A stretch of DNA of 64,000 nucleotides from Shewanella sairae (GTDB taxonomy: Bacteria > Pseudomonadota > Gammaproteobacteria > Enterobacterales > Shewanellaceae). The DNA lies in assembly GCF_023283535.1 (NCBI RefSeq), contig NZ_JAKILT010000001.1:62001-126000 (forward strand). The letters run 5' to 3'. The position numbers and the translations under genes are program-made. Positions 8,982-17,791 of this stretch are shown here, in pieces (the stretch's first letter is position 1; every line of letters begins with the position of its first letter). The notes below the pieces were generated by a model that worked only from the letters and a program-made list of their open reading frames with translations, searched no databases and was not told the origin of the DNA.

Positions 8982-9088
8982 AATAGAAAGACAGGCTTAG
9001 GCAATAGGGAACTAAAGCAAAATAAGCGCATGCACCCTGTTGTTGATAAGTTAAAGCTTTTTTAATCACTTCAAATTGGTTGGGAACT

Positions 9089-9871
9089 ATGTCCAAGGTA
9101 AGCAATAAAACAAAAATCGCTACAGCGCTCATTGGCGCACTAGCCTTAGCAGGCAGCAACTTAGTGATTGCCGATCCTCTTTCAGACGTTCAGAACGCTG
9201 ACAGTAAGATTCATACTGAAGCTGCATCGTCTCAAAAGAAAGTTGATAAGTATTTTGATCAGGCTCAGGACATGTTGTTCGAGTACGGGTCAGTTGCTGA
9301 CGAACGTGAATCACTAAAATCTTACAACGATTACGTAGCAGGCTTGGTAGCAGATCAGCAAGCTACAATGAATTCTATTCAAGATGATATCAACGGCGTT
9401 GATTCATTACGTCAAGGCGTAGTGCCATTGATGTTTAAAATGGTTGATGCATTAGAGCAGTTTGTTGCTCTTGACCTTCCATTCAACACTGAAACACGTG
9501 TTGAGCGTGTAGAAAACCTAAAAACTCTTCTTAATAGCGCAGAAGTAACGCTTGCAGAGAAATATCGTCTAATTCTAGATGCATACTCAATTGAGCGTGA
9601 ATACGGTTCAGTATTAGCAGTAAAAAGTGGTCAGCTAGAACTTGATGGTAAAGAAGTACTTGTAGACTTCTTTAACCTAGGCCGTGTCGCACTATATGCA
9701 CAAAGCTTAGACGGTAAGTCTGCTTGGATGTATAACAATGAAACTAAAGGCTGGGATCCACTAGCTGATAGCTACCTTCGTGATCTAACTAAAGGTATTC
9801 GTATCGCTCGTAAACAAGGCGCACCGGATCTATTCTCGTTACCAATTCCTGCTGCGGAGGCTGCACAATAA
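9089..9871 (+). CDS. DUF3450 periplasmic protein of the TonB2 system
   Basis: 260 residues from ATG 9089; an in-frame TTG at 9080 is less likely. A Sec signal peptide ends near ..LAGSNLVIADP. The mature protein is helical and charged, with coiled-coil character (VQNADSKIHTEAASSQKKVDKYFDQ and similar), followed by a small alpha/beta part (LAVKSGQLELDGKEVLVDFFNLGRVALYAQ). This matches DUF3450, the gene found upstream of ttpC-exbB2-exbD2-tonB2 in Vibrio and Shewanella. Its exact role is unknown; the position and periplasmic location suggest it helps TtpC in coupling the energiser to outer-membrane receptors. The stop overlaps the next start (TAATG). Confidence 0.88.
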   Translation: MSKVSNKTKIATALIGALALAGSNLVIADPLSDVQNADSKIHTEAASSQKKVDKYFDQAQDMLFEYGSVADERESLKSYNDYVAGLVADQQATMNSIQDDINGVDSLRQGVVPLMFKMVDALEQFVALDLPFNTETRVERVENLKTLLNSAEVTLAEKYRLILDAYSIEREYGSVLAVKSGQLELDGKEVLVDFFNLGRVALYAQSLDGKSAWMYNNETKGWDPLADSYLRDLTKGIRIARKQGAPDLFSLPIPAAEAAQ

Positions 9872-11226
9872 TGAAGAAGTTTATCACTACAGCAATCGTT
9901 GCTGCGAGCCTGTCATTATCGGCCGGTATTGCTAGTGCTGCAGATGCACCTAAAACAATTGATCAACTACTAAACCAAGTTAAAGTTGATCGAGCAAACG
10001 CATCTAAGTCTAACGCAAAGCGTGAGCAAGAGTTTAAAAATGAGCGTGGCGATAAAGCTGCACTACTAAAGCGTGAAAAGAATGCTTTAGCTGCAGAGCG
10101 TCAACGCGGTAAAGATCTTAACCAAGCGTTTTTGGATAACGAGCGTAAAATCGGTCAGTTAGAAGAAGACTTAAAAACAGCTCAAGGTGACTTGGGTGAA
10201 ATGTTTGGTGTTGTTAAAGGTGATGCGGGTGATTTCGCTGGTAAGATAGCGGGTTCTAACGTTTCTGCTCAGTACCCTGGTCGTGACGTGTTTATAGCGG
10301 ATCTAGGTGCGCGTAAGCAACTTCCAAAAATTGACGAACTAGAGCGTTTTTGGGAAGAGCAGCTGTTTGAAATGGCTGAGTCTGGAAAAGTTGTTAAGTT
10401 CGAAGGTGCTGTAACTGGTATTGACGGTAGCGTTAATAACACAACTGTAACTCGTATCGGTGCTTTTAACTTAATCGCTGATGGCAAGTATGTTGTTTAC
10501 AACCCAGATCTTGGTCTAATTCAGGAGCTTTCACAGCAACCTGATGGCTACCAAGTAAAGTCTGCAGCAGCATTTGCACAAGCGACATCTGGTACAGCGT
10601 CTGTTTATGTTGACCCTGCTCGCGGTGTTCTACTAAACATCTTTACGCAAAAAGCAACAATTGAAGAGCGTATCGAAGCGGGTGGTACTATTGGTTACAT
10701 CATTATGGCTCTACTAGCACTAGGTGCGCTTATCTCTATTGAGCGTCTAATCACTCTAGGCGTTGTAGGTGCTAAAGTTAAGGCACAGCGTAAGAACCTT
10801 GATAACCCAGGTAATAACGCATTAGGTCGTGTACTTAAAGCTTACCAAGACAACAAAGATGTTGATGTTGAAACCCTAGAGCTGAAACTTGATGAAGCAA
10901 TTCTGAAAGAAACACCAGCACTAGAGTCTCGTATCTCAATCATCAAAGTACTAGCAGCTATCGCACCTATGATGGGTCTACTAGGTACTGTAACCGGTAT
11001 GATTGCAACCTTCCAAAGCATTCAGTTGTTCGGTACAGGTGATCCTAAGCTAATGGCTGGTGGTATCTCTATGGCACTTATGACTACGGTTCAAGGTCTA
11101 GTTGCTGCTCTACCATTAATGCTTATGCACGCTGTTGTTATCGCTCGTAGTAAGTCAATCGTACAGGTACTTGAAGAGCAAAGTGCTGGTATCGTAGCTG
11201 CGCACGCTGAGAAGAGGAAAGCCTAA
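9871..11226 (+). CDS. ttpC: TtpC, MotA/TolQ/ExbB-family energiser with periplasmic coiled coil
   Basis: 451 residues, about twice the length of ordinary ExbB. A signal peptide (MKKFITTAIVAASLSLSAGI) is followed by a periplasmic coiled coil (residues about 40-120, with KREQEFKNERGDKAALLKREK-like heptads) and a mixed domain. Three membrane helices near 268-290, 352-380 and 395-425 carry the ExbB/TolQ signature GLLGTVTGMIATFQ. In Vibrio, TtpC is an extra inner-membrane component required by the TonB2 system for iron-complex uptake (established). It is translationally coupled to the gene before and after, each junction being a TAATG overlap, so equal stoichiometry is likely. Confidence 0.93.
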   Translation: MKKFITTAIVAASLSLSAGIASAADAPKTIDQLLNQVKVDRANASKSNAKREQEFKNERGDKAALLKREKNALAAERQRGKDLNQAFLDNERKIGQLEEDLKTAQGDLGEMFGVVKGDAGDFAGKIAGSNVSAQYPGRDVFIADLGARKQLPKIDELERFWEEQLFEMAESGKVVKFEGAVTGIDGSVNNTTVTRIGAFNLIADGKYVVYNPDLGLIQELSQQPDGYQVKSAAAFAQATSGTASVYVDPARGVLLNIFTQKATIEERIEAGGTIGYIIMALLALGALISIERLITLGVVGAKVKAQRKNLDNPGNNALGRVLKAYQDNKDVDVETLELKLDEAILKETPALESRISIIKVLAAIAPMMGLLGTVTGMIATFQSIQLFGTGDPKLMAGGISMALMTTVQGLVAALPLMLMHAVVIARSKSIVQVLEEQSAGIVAAHAEKRKA

Positions 11227-11750
11227 TGTTATTCCTGATGGATATCTGGGATTCCGTCAGGGGCTTCATGGCCGCCGGGGGAGACATCCTCTGGTTAGTG
11301 GCTGGTGTATTGTTTGTTATGTGGGTATTGATGCTTGAACGCTACTGGTATCTAAATTGGGTATCACCAAAGCAGCACAAAGCAATCATTAGCGCATGGG
11401 AAGCACGAGAGGATTCAACCTCTTGGTATGCACACCGCATCCGTGAAGCTTGGGTATCCCAAGCGAAGCAAGATTTAACAGCACGTATGCTGATTATCAA
11501 AACCTTAGTGGCAATCTGTCCAATGATTGGTCTACTAGGTACCGTTACCGGTATGATTTCAGTATTCGATGTGATGGCAGTTCATGGGACGAGTAATGCT
11601 CGTATGATGGCAGCTGGTATTTCAATGGCAACCATGCCGACAATGGCGGGAATGGTAGCAGCATTATCAGGCGTATTTTTTAGTACACGTCTAGATGCAA
11701 AAATGAAAATCAGTTTAGCAAAGCTAAAAGACAGCATGCCGCACCACTAG
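11226..11750 (+). CDS. exbB2: ExbB2 proton-channel subunit of the TonB2 system
   Basis: 174-residue inner-membrane MotA/TolQ/ExbB protein. There are three transmembrane helices: DILWLVAGVLFVMWVLMLER (about 19-38), the conserved CPMIGLLGTVTGMISVF (about 98-115) and MPTMAGMVAALSGVFFS (about 137-153). With ExbD it forms the proton-driven motor that energises TonB. It starts within the stop of ttpC (TAATG). A second in-frame ATG at 11238 is possible but would break the overlap spacing seen at the previous junction. Confidence 0.95.
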   Translation: MLFLMDIWDSVRGFMAAGGDILWLVAGVLFVMWVLMLERYWYLNWVSPKQHKAIISAWEAREDSTSWYAHRIREAWVSQAKQDLTARMLIIKTLVAICPMIGLLGTVTGMISVFDVMAVHGTSNARMMAAGISMATMPTMAGMVAALSGVFFSTRLDAKMKISLAKLKDSMPHH

Positions 11751-11763
11751 AGAGAGATTGAAC

Positions 11764-12168
11764 ATGGCACGTAGAAAGCATTCAAGCGTAGAAGAAGAAG
11801 CTGAGATTGATATGACCCCGATGCTCGACATCGTGTTCATCATGCTTATCTTCTTTATTGTAACAACATCGTTTGTAAAGCCATCAGGTCTTGACTATAA
11901 CAAGCCTGAAGCGTCACAAGCGACTAAGAAGCCTTCAGCTAACATCTTTATTGGTGTGAGCAACACCGGCATCATCATGATGGAAAACCGTCAAGTTGAT
12001 ATCGAGCGTGTAACTGCAAACGTTGAGCGTATGCTTGCAGAAGCACCTGAGGCTGCAGTATTGATTCAAGCAGACCAAGAAGCTAAACATGGCTTAGTGG
12101 TTAAGGTACTTGATAACGTTAAAGCTGCGGGTATCGATAAGATATCTGTATCGGCGGGGAATGAATAA
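11764..12168 (+). CDS. exbD2: ExbD biopolymer transport protein of the TonB2 system
   Basis: 134 residues from ATG 11764, preceded by AGAGAGATTG; an in-frame TTG at 11758 is less likely. It has a short basic cytoplasmic N-terminus, then one membrane helix MLDIVFIMLIFFIVTTSF (residues 20-37) with the conserved proton-carrying Asp at 22 in the DMTPMLD motif. A periplasmic domain ends in the SxGxxxx-type ExbD/TolR fold (..DNVKAAGIDKISVSAGNE). It works in complex with ExbB2 and TonB2. Confidence 0.95.
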   Translation: MARRKHSSVEEEAEIDMTPMLDIVFIMLIFFIVTTSFVKPSGLDYNKPEASQATKKPSANIFIGVSNTGIIMMENRQVDIERVTANVERMLAEAPEAAVLIQADQEAKHGLVVKVLDNVKAAGIDKISVSAGNE

Positions 12169-12169
12169 T

Positions 12170-12790
12170 ATGCTGAGAGGAATAGTATCACTGATAATTG
12201 GTGCTGCTGTGACTTTTGCCTTATTTGTTTTCATGGCATTCTTGGTAGGTGGCGGTCCAACCCGCCACGAAACCTCGACAGAAACTCCTGTCATTGAAAT
12301 AACCATGAATCGAGATGACGCATCAGCGCAGAAAAAGCCAAGGGTTAAGCCTAAACCGCCTACACCCCCAGAGCAGCCGCCAAAGCCGGATACTACGCCA
12401 CCAGATAGTTCATCTGACATTGATACCAATATGTCATTTAGCATGGGTGGAGTTGATGCCGGTGGTGCAAATACTGGATTTAAACTAGGCAACATGATGA
12501 CGCGAGATGGTGATGCTACACCTATCGTACGAATCGAGCCTCAGTATCCAATTGCTGCAGCACGTGATGGTAAAGAAGGTTGGGTACAACTAAGCTTTAC
12601 GATTAACGAACTTGGTGGTGTTGAAGACGTTAAGGTAATCAAAGCAGAACCTAAGCGTTTATTTAACAAAGAAGCTCGCCGAGCGCTTAAAAAGTGGAAG
12701 TACAAGCCAAAAATTGTTGATGGCAAAGCCCTTAAACAACCTGGCATGACAGTTCAACTTGATTTCACACTAGATAAAGGAGGCAGATAA
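12170..12790 (+). CDS. tonB2: TonB2 energy-transducing protein
   Basis: 206 residues from ATG 12170, which has GGGGA nine bases upstream; ATG 12161 would sit directly on that site. The cytoplasmic/membrane anchor is LIIGAAVTFALFVFMAFLVGG (quoted in part, residues about 8-27). A Pro/Lys-rich spacer follows at about 55-85 (RVKPKPPTPPEQPPKPD). The C-terminal TonB domain contains RIEPQYPIAAARDGKEGWV (the YP motif that pairs with the TonB box) and ARRALKKWKYKPKIVDGK. The short form of about 206 residues is typical of TonB2 proteins of Vibrio and Shewanella. Confidence 0.95.
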   Translation: MLRGIVSLIIGAAVTFALFVFMAFLVGGGPTRHETSTETPVIEITMNRDDASAQKKPRVKPKPPTPPEQPPKPDTTPPDSSSDIDTNMSFSMGGVDAGGANTGFKLGNMMTRDGDATPIVRIEPQYPIAAARDGKEGWVQLSFTINELGGVEDVKVIKAEPKRLFNKEARRALKKWKYKPKIVDGKALKQPGMTVQLDFTLDKGGR

Positions 12791-12792
12791 TA

Positions 12793-14040
12793 ATGACTAA
12801 AGTTAATTCTATAGCTGCTGCTTTGTTACTTTGTTTAGGTGGAAGTGTCGCCATTGCTCCTGCAGCTTATGCTGCAGAGAAGTGTCCGATTGAAAAGCGT
12901 AAATCAAAAGCTGTCGGCCAAAGCGCCTCTAAAAAAGTACAGAAGTCTTTTGAAGCATATACAGAAGGCAACCTAGATGAAGCGATTTCAATTCTTCTAG
13001 AAGCTAATGCTAAAAACGACTTCGATAAAGCGTATATCGCCCGTATGTTAGGTAACTTCTATGCGGAAAAAGGACAAATGGGTACGGCTACTAAGTACCT
13101 TAAGTCTGCGGTAGATGCTGATATCTTAGGCGGCGTTGACCACGCACAAACTCTAAGACTCTACGCCGATCTTCTTATTGGAGATAAAAAGTTTAAAGAG
13201 TCCATCCCAATGTATTACAAGTGGATGGAGTTTACCTGTAAAGAAGATCCGCAAGTATACCGTCGTATCGGTATTGCGTATTCTGAGCAAAAGCAGTGGG
13301 ATAAGGTTCTAGAAGCGGCAGATAAAGGTTTATCTTTATCTAAAGAAGCCGATAAAGGCTTGTACCAAATGAAGCTTACGGCTTACTTCAATCAAAAGAA
13401 GTATAAAGAAGCCGTTAAAGTACTGGAAATAATGGTGCCATTATTCCCAGATGATAAGCGTCTTTGGGTGCAGCTTGCTCAGTTTTATCTGATGACAGAA
13501 GACTTCACTAAGTCACTTGCTACATATGACTTGGCTTATAAGAATGGATTTTTGGAAACAGCGGGTAATATTACACGCTTGTCCCAACTGCTTGCACAAA
13601 ATGGTTCACCATATAATGCATCGCAGATCTTTTCTAAGCACATGAAGTCTGGATTAATCAAAGAAGACGAAAAGAGCTTAACTACACTTGCTGGTTTTTA
13701 TCATAATGCTAAGGAGCTGCAAGATGCTGCTAACACTTATGGTAAAGCGGCTGCAATCAATAACTCAGGCAAACTATACCTAAGACAAGGTCGTATTTTA
13801 TCGCTAGATGGTCAGCATAAAGCTGCTGTTACAGCGTTAAGAAAAGCGTTGGATGCTGGTGTTAAGAGTCCTGGTGAAGTGCAGTTTGAACTTGCACTTT
13901 CTTATCTAAACCAAAAGCAATACAAGTCAGCATACAAGTATGCCAAGCTTGCTGCTAATGATAAGAAAACAGCACGTTCAGCAAAGAGCTATATCTCTTA
14001 CATTAAAGAAAAAGCACGCGTTCATAACGTAGCACTTTAA
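12793..14040 (+). CDS. TPR protein of the TonB2 operon
   Basis: 415 residues with a signal peptide (ending near ..APAAYAAEK), so periplasmic. It has tandem tetratricopeptide-like repeats through residues 50-400 (EAYTEGNLDEAISILLEANA, ARMLGNFYAEKGQMGTATKY, KLYLRQGRILSLDGQHKAAV). A strong AGGAGG ribosome site lies at 12780-12785 and the gene starts 2 bp after tonB2 stops. This TPR gene closes the same operon in Vibrio cholerae and Shewanella; it is presumed to help TonB2/TtpC reach receptors, but the mechanism is not known. Confidence 0.88.
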   Translation: MTKVNSIAAALLLCLGGSVAIAPAAYAAEKCPIEKRKSKAVGQSASKKVQKSFEAYTEGNLDEAISILLEANAKNDFDKAYIARMLGNFYAEKGQMGTATKYLKSAVDADILGGVDHAQTLRLYADLLIGDKKFKESIPMYYKWMEFTCKEDPQVYRRIGIAYSEQKQWDKVLEAADKGLSLSKEADKGLYQMKLTAYFNQKKYKEAVKVLEIMVPLFPDDKRLWVQLAQFYLMTEDFTKSLATYDLAYKNGFLETAGNITRLSQLLAQNGSPYNASQIFSKHMKSGLIKEDEKSLTTLAGFYHNAKELQDAANTYGKAAAINNSGKLYLRQGRILSLDGQHKAAVTALRKALDAGVKSPGEVQFELALSYLNQKQYKSAYKYAKLAANDKKTARSAKSYISYIKEKARVHNVAL

Positions 14041-14055
14041 TTTGAGTGACAGTTT

Positions 14056-14084
14056 AAAAGCCCCTTTTTAGGGGCTTTTTTATT
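14056..14084 (+). terminator. Terminator of the TonB2 operon
   Basis: AAAAGCCCC-TTTTTA-GGGGCTTTTTT is a GC-rich stem followed by a T run, 15 bp after the last stop codon of the operon. Confidence 0.93.
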
Positions 14085-14115
14085 TTAAGGATGTTTCCTT
14101 GAAATAGGGTTATCG

Positions 14116-14622
14116 CTACATGTGAATGATTTGCTGGCTAGCGGTTTGTGAGTTTTGCTGTGCTAGATTGTGTTTTTCAACAGTTTCAAACAGTTTGTCT
14201 AGGTAAAGCTCTTTGTTAGGCACACATACGCAGCCACTTAGCCGATAATCAATTTTGTTATGTCTTTGCGAAACAAGATTTTGGTTAAATTGGCCAATTT
14301 TATTTTCTAAGCGTCTAATAACCACTTTGGTGCCATGGTCGTTCACATCAAAGATGCCTAAAGCAAACGAGCGATTATTGAGCCTTGCAAGTAGGTCTGT
14401 AGTGCGCAGTAATGAAAGCTGAACTTGCTTCATGAATAATTCTAACAATTTGGGTTGAGAAATAGTTTCATGAATGTGAGGGCATAGATACAATAACGCT
14501 AGACCTTGACGATCGCGGATATGGCGGTGCCATTCTCGATTAAACACCTCCATAAAATAGGTTTGGTTATAAACACCTGTTTCAGGATCCCTAAAACCTG
14601 AGTTGCTGAATGAATAAATCAT
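14116..14622 (-). CDS. GGDEF-fold protein with a degenerate active site
   Basis: 168 residues. FRDPETGVYNQTYFMEVFNREWHR has the opening pattern of diguanylate cyclase domains (D..TG..N...F). The catalytic loop should read RxGGDEF but is LARLNNRSFALGIF here (about residues 79-92), so GG[DE]EF is lost along with the metal-binding acidic residue. The length fits one GGDEF domain and there are no membrane segments. A strong ribosome site AGGAGGAAC precedes the start. I infer a non-catalytic protein that might bind nucleotide or a partner; enzymatic c-di-GMP synthesis is unlikely. It is convergent with the TonB2 operon and divergent from the DUF885 gene. Confidence 0.7.
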   Translation of the reverse strand: MIYSFSNSGFRDPETGVYNQTYFMEVFNREWHRHIRDRQGLALLYLCPHIHETISQPKLLELFMKQVQLSLLRTTDLLARLNNRSFALGIFDVNDHGTKVVIRRLENKIGQFNQNLVSQRHNKIDYRLSGCVCVPNKELYLDKLFETVEKHNLAQQNSQTASQQIIHM

Positions 14623-14682
14623 TTTAGGTTCCTCCTAGGGCTTGGCTTTAATTATAGAACAATAAATAAAAGGAATAACAAA

Positions 14683-16512
14683 ATGAGGAAGGCGATACTT
14701 GCGCTGACGATTAGCGCTACGTTAGGACTAACAGCGTGTGGTGAGAGTGAGAATACTCAGTCTCAAAATACAGCGCCAGCAAAGGCACAAACTCCGCAAG
14801 CAGGTCAAACTCAATCTGTAGAGCAAGCTTATCTTGCTTTGGTTGATCGTTTTTTTAAAGACAAATTAAAGCTCGAACCTATCTATGCGACCTATGTGGG
14901 CGTAAATGACTATAACGACCAATTCGGCGATGGTTTATCGCATGCTTACTTAACTGAGCGTCATAATTTGAATACTCAGTATTTAAAAGACGTTAAGAAA
15001 ATAGACAGAGAACAATTGCCCGACGCGTTGAAACTCAGTTACGACATGTTCACCTATAATCGTAATGTGGCATTAGCAGATGAAACGTTCCCTAACCATT
15101 TTATGCCAATGAACCAATTCTACAGTACCGTAATTAGTATGGTGCAGCTTGGTAGTGGTGAAAGTGCCCAGCCTTTTAAAACCGTAGAAGACTATCGTAA
15201 CTGGCAAAAGCGCCTGCAAGGTTTTATCGAGTGGGTAAAGCTAGCACAAGTGCGTATGGATGAAGGTATTGAGAGCAAAGTTGTGCTGCCACGAGTCCTA
15301 GTTGAACGTATCATTCCACAACTCTCTGCACAATTAGTTGATAACGTCAGCGATAGCTTATTTTATACACCTATCACTTTGATGCCAGAGTCATTTTCAG
15401 AAGCTGATAAGCAAGCACTTACTCAAGAGTATACTCAGTTAATAGGTGAGCAATTACTGCCTGAGTTGACTGGGCTTCGTGATTATTTTCAAAACACCTA
15501 CCTTAAGTCATCTCGCGCAACAGATGGTTGGTGGGGCTTACCAAATGGTAAAGTTTGGTATCAGCATTTAGCCAATACCCATACTACGACAACGATGCCT
15601 GTAGATGAGATCCATAAAGTAGGTCTAGATGAAGTGGCACGTATTTTATCAGAGATGGATAAAGTACGTGTTCAAGTGGGTTTTGAAGGTGACTTAACCG
15701 CATTTTTCGCGTCACTGTCATCTGAACCACAGTATTTCTTTACTGACCGCCAAGGGTTAGTTGATGGCTATATGGATCTTAAAGATAAGATTAATGTCGA
15801 GCTACCGAAATACTTTAATGTTATGCCAAAAGCGGACTACGTGGTTAAACCGGTAGAGAGCTTTAGAGAGCAGTCTGCCGCAGGTGCCTCTTATCAGTCT
15901 CCGGCAGTTGATGGTTCACGTCCAGGTGTGTTCTACATTAATACTTATAACCTTAAAGCGCAGCCAAAGTGGGGCATGACTACGTTATCCTTGCATGAAG
16001 CAGCGCCAGGGCACCACTTCCAGATTGCAATTAAACAAGAGCTAATTGGCGTACCAGAATTCCAACGCTTTGGTGGTTACACAGCCTTTGAAGAAGGTTG
16101 GGCACTGTATGCTGAATACTTAGGCATTGAAATGGGATTGTTTGAAGATCCATATCAGTACTTTGGTAAGTTGTCTGACGAAATGCTGCGCGCGATGCGT
16201 TTGGTGGTTGATACTGGTCTACATGCCAAAGGCTGGACCCGTGAGCAAGCTATCCAGTATATGCAAGACAACTCGCCTATGGCTGAGTCAGATATAGTTG
16301 CTGAAGTTGAACGTTATATGGCAATTCCAGGGCAAGCATTAAGTTATAAAGTGGGTCAATTACAGATTTTGGCGCTTCGCGCAAAAGCAGAGAAAGAGTT
16401 GGGTGATAAGTTTGATTTGAAAGCCTATCACGACCAAATTTTAACTTCAGGCTCATTACCGATGGAAGTGATGGAGTTAAAAGTGAACGATTGGATTGCT
16501 AAGCAAAAGTAA
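14683..16512 (+). CDS. DUF885 lipoprotein, putative zinc peptidase
   Basis: 609-residue lipoprotein: a signal peptide ends in lipobox LTAC (Cys about residue 19), followed by a Gln/Pro-rich linker. The DUF885 domain runs from about 45 to the end. LHEAAPGHHFQ (near residue 445) is the HExxPGHH variant of a zinc-binding motif, and FEEGWALYAEYLG (near 478) supplies the downstream Glu. Members are annotated as metal-dependent peptidases or carboxypeptidases; here the substrate is unknown. Its envelope location follows from the lipobox. It is a monocistronic unit with its own terminator. Confidence 0.88.
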   Translation: MRKAILALTISATLGLTACGESENTQSQNTAPAKAQTPQAGQTQSVEQAYLALVDRFFKDKLKLEPIYATYVGVNDYNDQFGDGLSHAYLTERHNLNTQYLKDVKKIDREQLPDALKLSYDMFTYNRNVALADETFPNHFMPMNQFYSTVISMVQLGSGESAQPFKTVEDYRNWQKRLQGFIEWVKLAQVRMDEGIESKVVLPRVLVERIIPQLSAQLVDNVSDSLFYTPITLMPESFSEADKQALTQEYTQLIGEQLLPELTGLRDYFQNTYLKSSRATDGWWGLPNGKVWYQHLANTHTTTTMPVDEIHKVGLDEVARILSEMDKVRVQVGFEGDLTAFFASLSSEPQYFFTDRQGLVDGYMDLKDKINVELPKYFNVMPKADYVVKPVESFREQSAAGASYQSPAVDGSRPGVFYINTYNLKAQPKWGMTTLSLHEAAPGHHFQIAIKQELIGVPEFQRFGGYTAFEEGWALYAEYLGIEMGLFEDPYQYFGKLSDEMLRAMRLVVDTGLHAKGWTREQAIQYMQDNSPMAESDIVAEVERYMAIPGQALSYKVGQLQILALRAKAEKELGDKFDLKAYHDQILTSGSLPMEVMELKVNDWIAKQK

Positions 16513-16529
16513 GTTAATCAATCTGTCAT

Positions 16530-16583
16530 AACCCTGCTGGGATGTACCATAAAATTTGGTATATACTGGCAGGGTTTTATTTT
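16530..16583 (+). terminator. Terminator after the DUF885 gene
   Basis: AACCCTGC (16530-16537) pairs with GCAGGGTT (16569-16576), then TTATTTT. The loop contains a second small stem TACCATAAAATTTGGTA, giving a branched or extended hairpin. Confidence 0.75.
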
Positions 16584-16624
16584 GCCTAAATAGGCAATAA
16601 CAATTAATTTATGGGAGAAATACC

Positions 16625-16903
16625 ATGGTACAAGCAACAGCAAGACACCTATTAGTAGACTCAGAAGCACAGTGTTTAGAACTTAAGCAACAGATCCTTG
16701 ATGGTGCTGACTTTGGTGACGTAGCCAAAGCTAATTCATCTTGCCCATCTTCTGCACAAGGCGGCGATCTAGGTTCTTTTGGCCCAGGTATGATGGTTAA
16801 AGAGTTTGATGAAGTTGTTTTCAGTGCGCCGCTTAACGAAGTTCAAGGCCCAGTTAAAACACAATTTGGTTACCACCTTCTAGAAGTGACTAGCAGAGGC
16901 TAA
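16625..16903 (+). CDS. ppiC: Parvulin-type peptidyl-prolyl cis-trans isomerase C
   Basis: 92 residues, the size of E. coli PpiC (about 93), so a single parvulin domain without signal peptide, in the cytoplasm. The family motifs are present: ARHLLV (residues 6-11), the GADFGDVAKANSSCPSS stretch, GGDLGSFGPGMMVKEFDEVVF and VKTQFGYHLLEV. It catalyses cis-trans isomerisation of peptide-proline bonds during folding. A GGGAGAAATACC ribosome site precedes the ATG. Confidence 0.95.
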   Translation: MVQATARHLLVDSEAQCLELKQQILDGADFGDVAKANSSCPSSAQGGDLGSFGPGMMVKEFDEVVFSAPLNEVQGPVKTQFGYHLLEVTSRG

Positions 16904-16936
16904 TTTGTAGTCATTTGTTTGAAAGAAGGACTAAAC

Positions 16937-17470
16937 ATGCTCGAACTGTATACCGATAGACTTAGGTTAAGAAGCGTTGTTGCCTGTGACTGGGACAACT
17001 TCTTATATACTCATTCAGATGAGCTGCTCAATGAGTTCGTTCGAAAGCCTGAAGCCGAATCAGCGATACGACAAAAGTTCGAGCGTGTATTAAAAAGCCA
17101 AGAGTTTACTGAAGGCGAGTGGTTACTCACTATTATAGAAGATGCCCACACCCAGGACTTTATTGGCTTTATTGGTTTACAAAATAGCGATACCGAAATG
17201 CAGCAGATGCAAGTTGGCTATATGATCCATCCTAAGGCTCAAGGACAAGGATTTGCCAGTGAAAGCTTACGGGCTATTATCGATTGGGCTTGTTTAGCTT
17301 ATAAGCCACATAAGTTTATTGCTTACTGTATTGCACAAAATATGGCATCTACAAAAGTGCTAGAAAAGTGCGGTTTTGTGCGGGAAGGTTTACTGCGAGA
17401 GAACTGCAAAATTGGCGAGCAATGGTTTGACGATTACCTTTACGGACTGCTCGCTGCACAAAGGTGTTAG
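16937..17470 (+). CDS. GNAT acetyltransferase, RimJ/RimL type
   Basis: 178 residues from ATG 16937, which has GAAGGA eight bases upstream; a TTG at 16919 is less likely. It opens with ELYTDRLRLRSV, the standard first strand of RimJ/RimL-type GNAT enzymes. The acetyl-CoA loop is in VGYMIHPKAQGQGFASESLRAIIDWA (quoted in part: the QGQGFAS turn). It ends with STKVLEKCGFVREGLLREN, the N-x-x-S-x-x-x-x-x-G-F pattern. It transfers acetyl from acetyl-CoA to an amino group, on a protein N-terminus or small molecule that cannot be told from sequence. Confidence 0.88.
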   Translation: MLELYTDRLRLRSVVACDWDNFLYTHSDELLNEFVRKPEAESAIRQKFERVLKSQEFTEGEWLLTIIEDAHTQDFIGFIGLQNSDTEMQQMQVGYMIHPKAQGQGFASESLRAIIDWACLAYKPHKFIAYCIAQNMASTKVLEKCGFVREGLLRENCKIGEQWFDDYLYGLLAAQRC

Positions 17471-17540
17471 AAAGCATGCACTCGCATGATTAATTGAGTG
17501 CTATAATGCCGTCAGATTTAGTTATTTAAGGCGAAATACA

Positions 17541-17771
17541 GTGAGTGCAGATACTCCAACGCTGAAATTAAAGTCAGGCGAAGAACATATTGAGTTATAC
17601 AAAGTATTGAAAGTCCAAGGAATGATGAGTGCTGGTGGCGAAGCCAAGCACGTTATTTCTGAAGGCCAAGTAACCGTTAATGGTGAAGTCGAAACTCGCA
17701 AGCGCAAGAAAGTGGTTGCAGGTGAAGTGGTTAGTTTTAACGGCGAAAGCGTTAAGATTATTGCTGAATAA
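17541..17771 (+). CDS. S4-domain RNA-binding protein, YbcJ-like
   Basis: 76 residues starting at GTG 17541 with AAGGCG upstream. The whole protein is one S4 fold: EHIELYKVLKVQGMMSAGGEAKHVI, GQVTVNGEVETRKRKKV and GEVVSFNGESVKII (quoted in parts), matching the YbcJ/RNA-binding S4 family, which includes proteins associated with ribosome maturation. It lies 20 bp upstream of rraB with the same direction, so the two small RNA-metabolism proteins may share a transcript. A -10-like TATAAT is at 17502-17507. Confidence 0.9.
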   Translation: MSADTPTLKLKSGEEHIELYKVLKVQGMMSAGGEAKHVISEGQVTVNGEVETRKRKKVVAGEVVSFNGESVKIIAE

Positions 17772-17791
17772 GTGATTTAGAGAGGATTAAC

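Larger units (their letters stand above)
8550..9088. other. Control region upstream of the TonB2 operon
   Basis: 539 bp without a supportable gene. The last 200 bp are rich in symmetrical elements that are listed separately: a 38-bp interrupted palindrome (8883-8920), a 22-bp perfect inverted repeat (8933-8954) and a Fur-like site (8963-8981). No factor-independent terminator points into the operon. The region 8550-8880 is AT-rich with nothing I can name. Confidence 0.6.

Noticed and set aside
12094..12495. 133-residue minus-strand frame
   Set aside because: It is antisense to exbD2 and tonB2; its glycine-rich part is the reverse of the TonB proline spacer.
16530..16583. Riboswitch or small RNA between the DUF885 and ppiC genes
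   Set aside because: The structure ends in a T run right after a stop codon and is explained by a terminator with a long loop.
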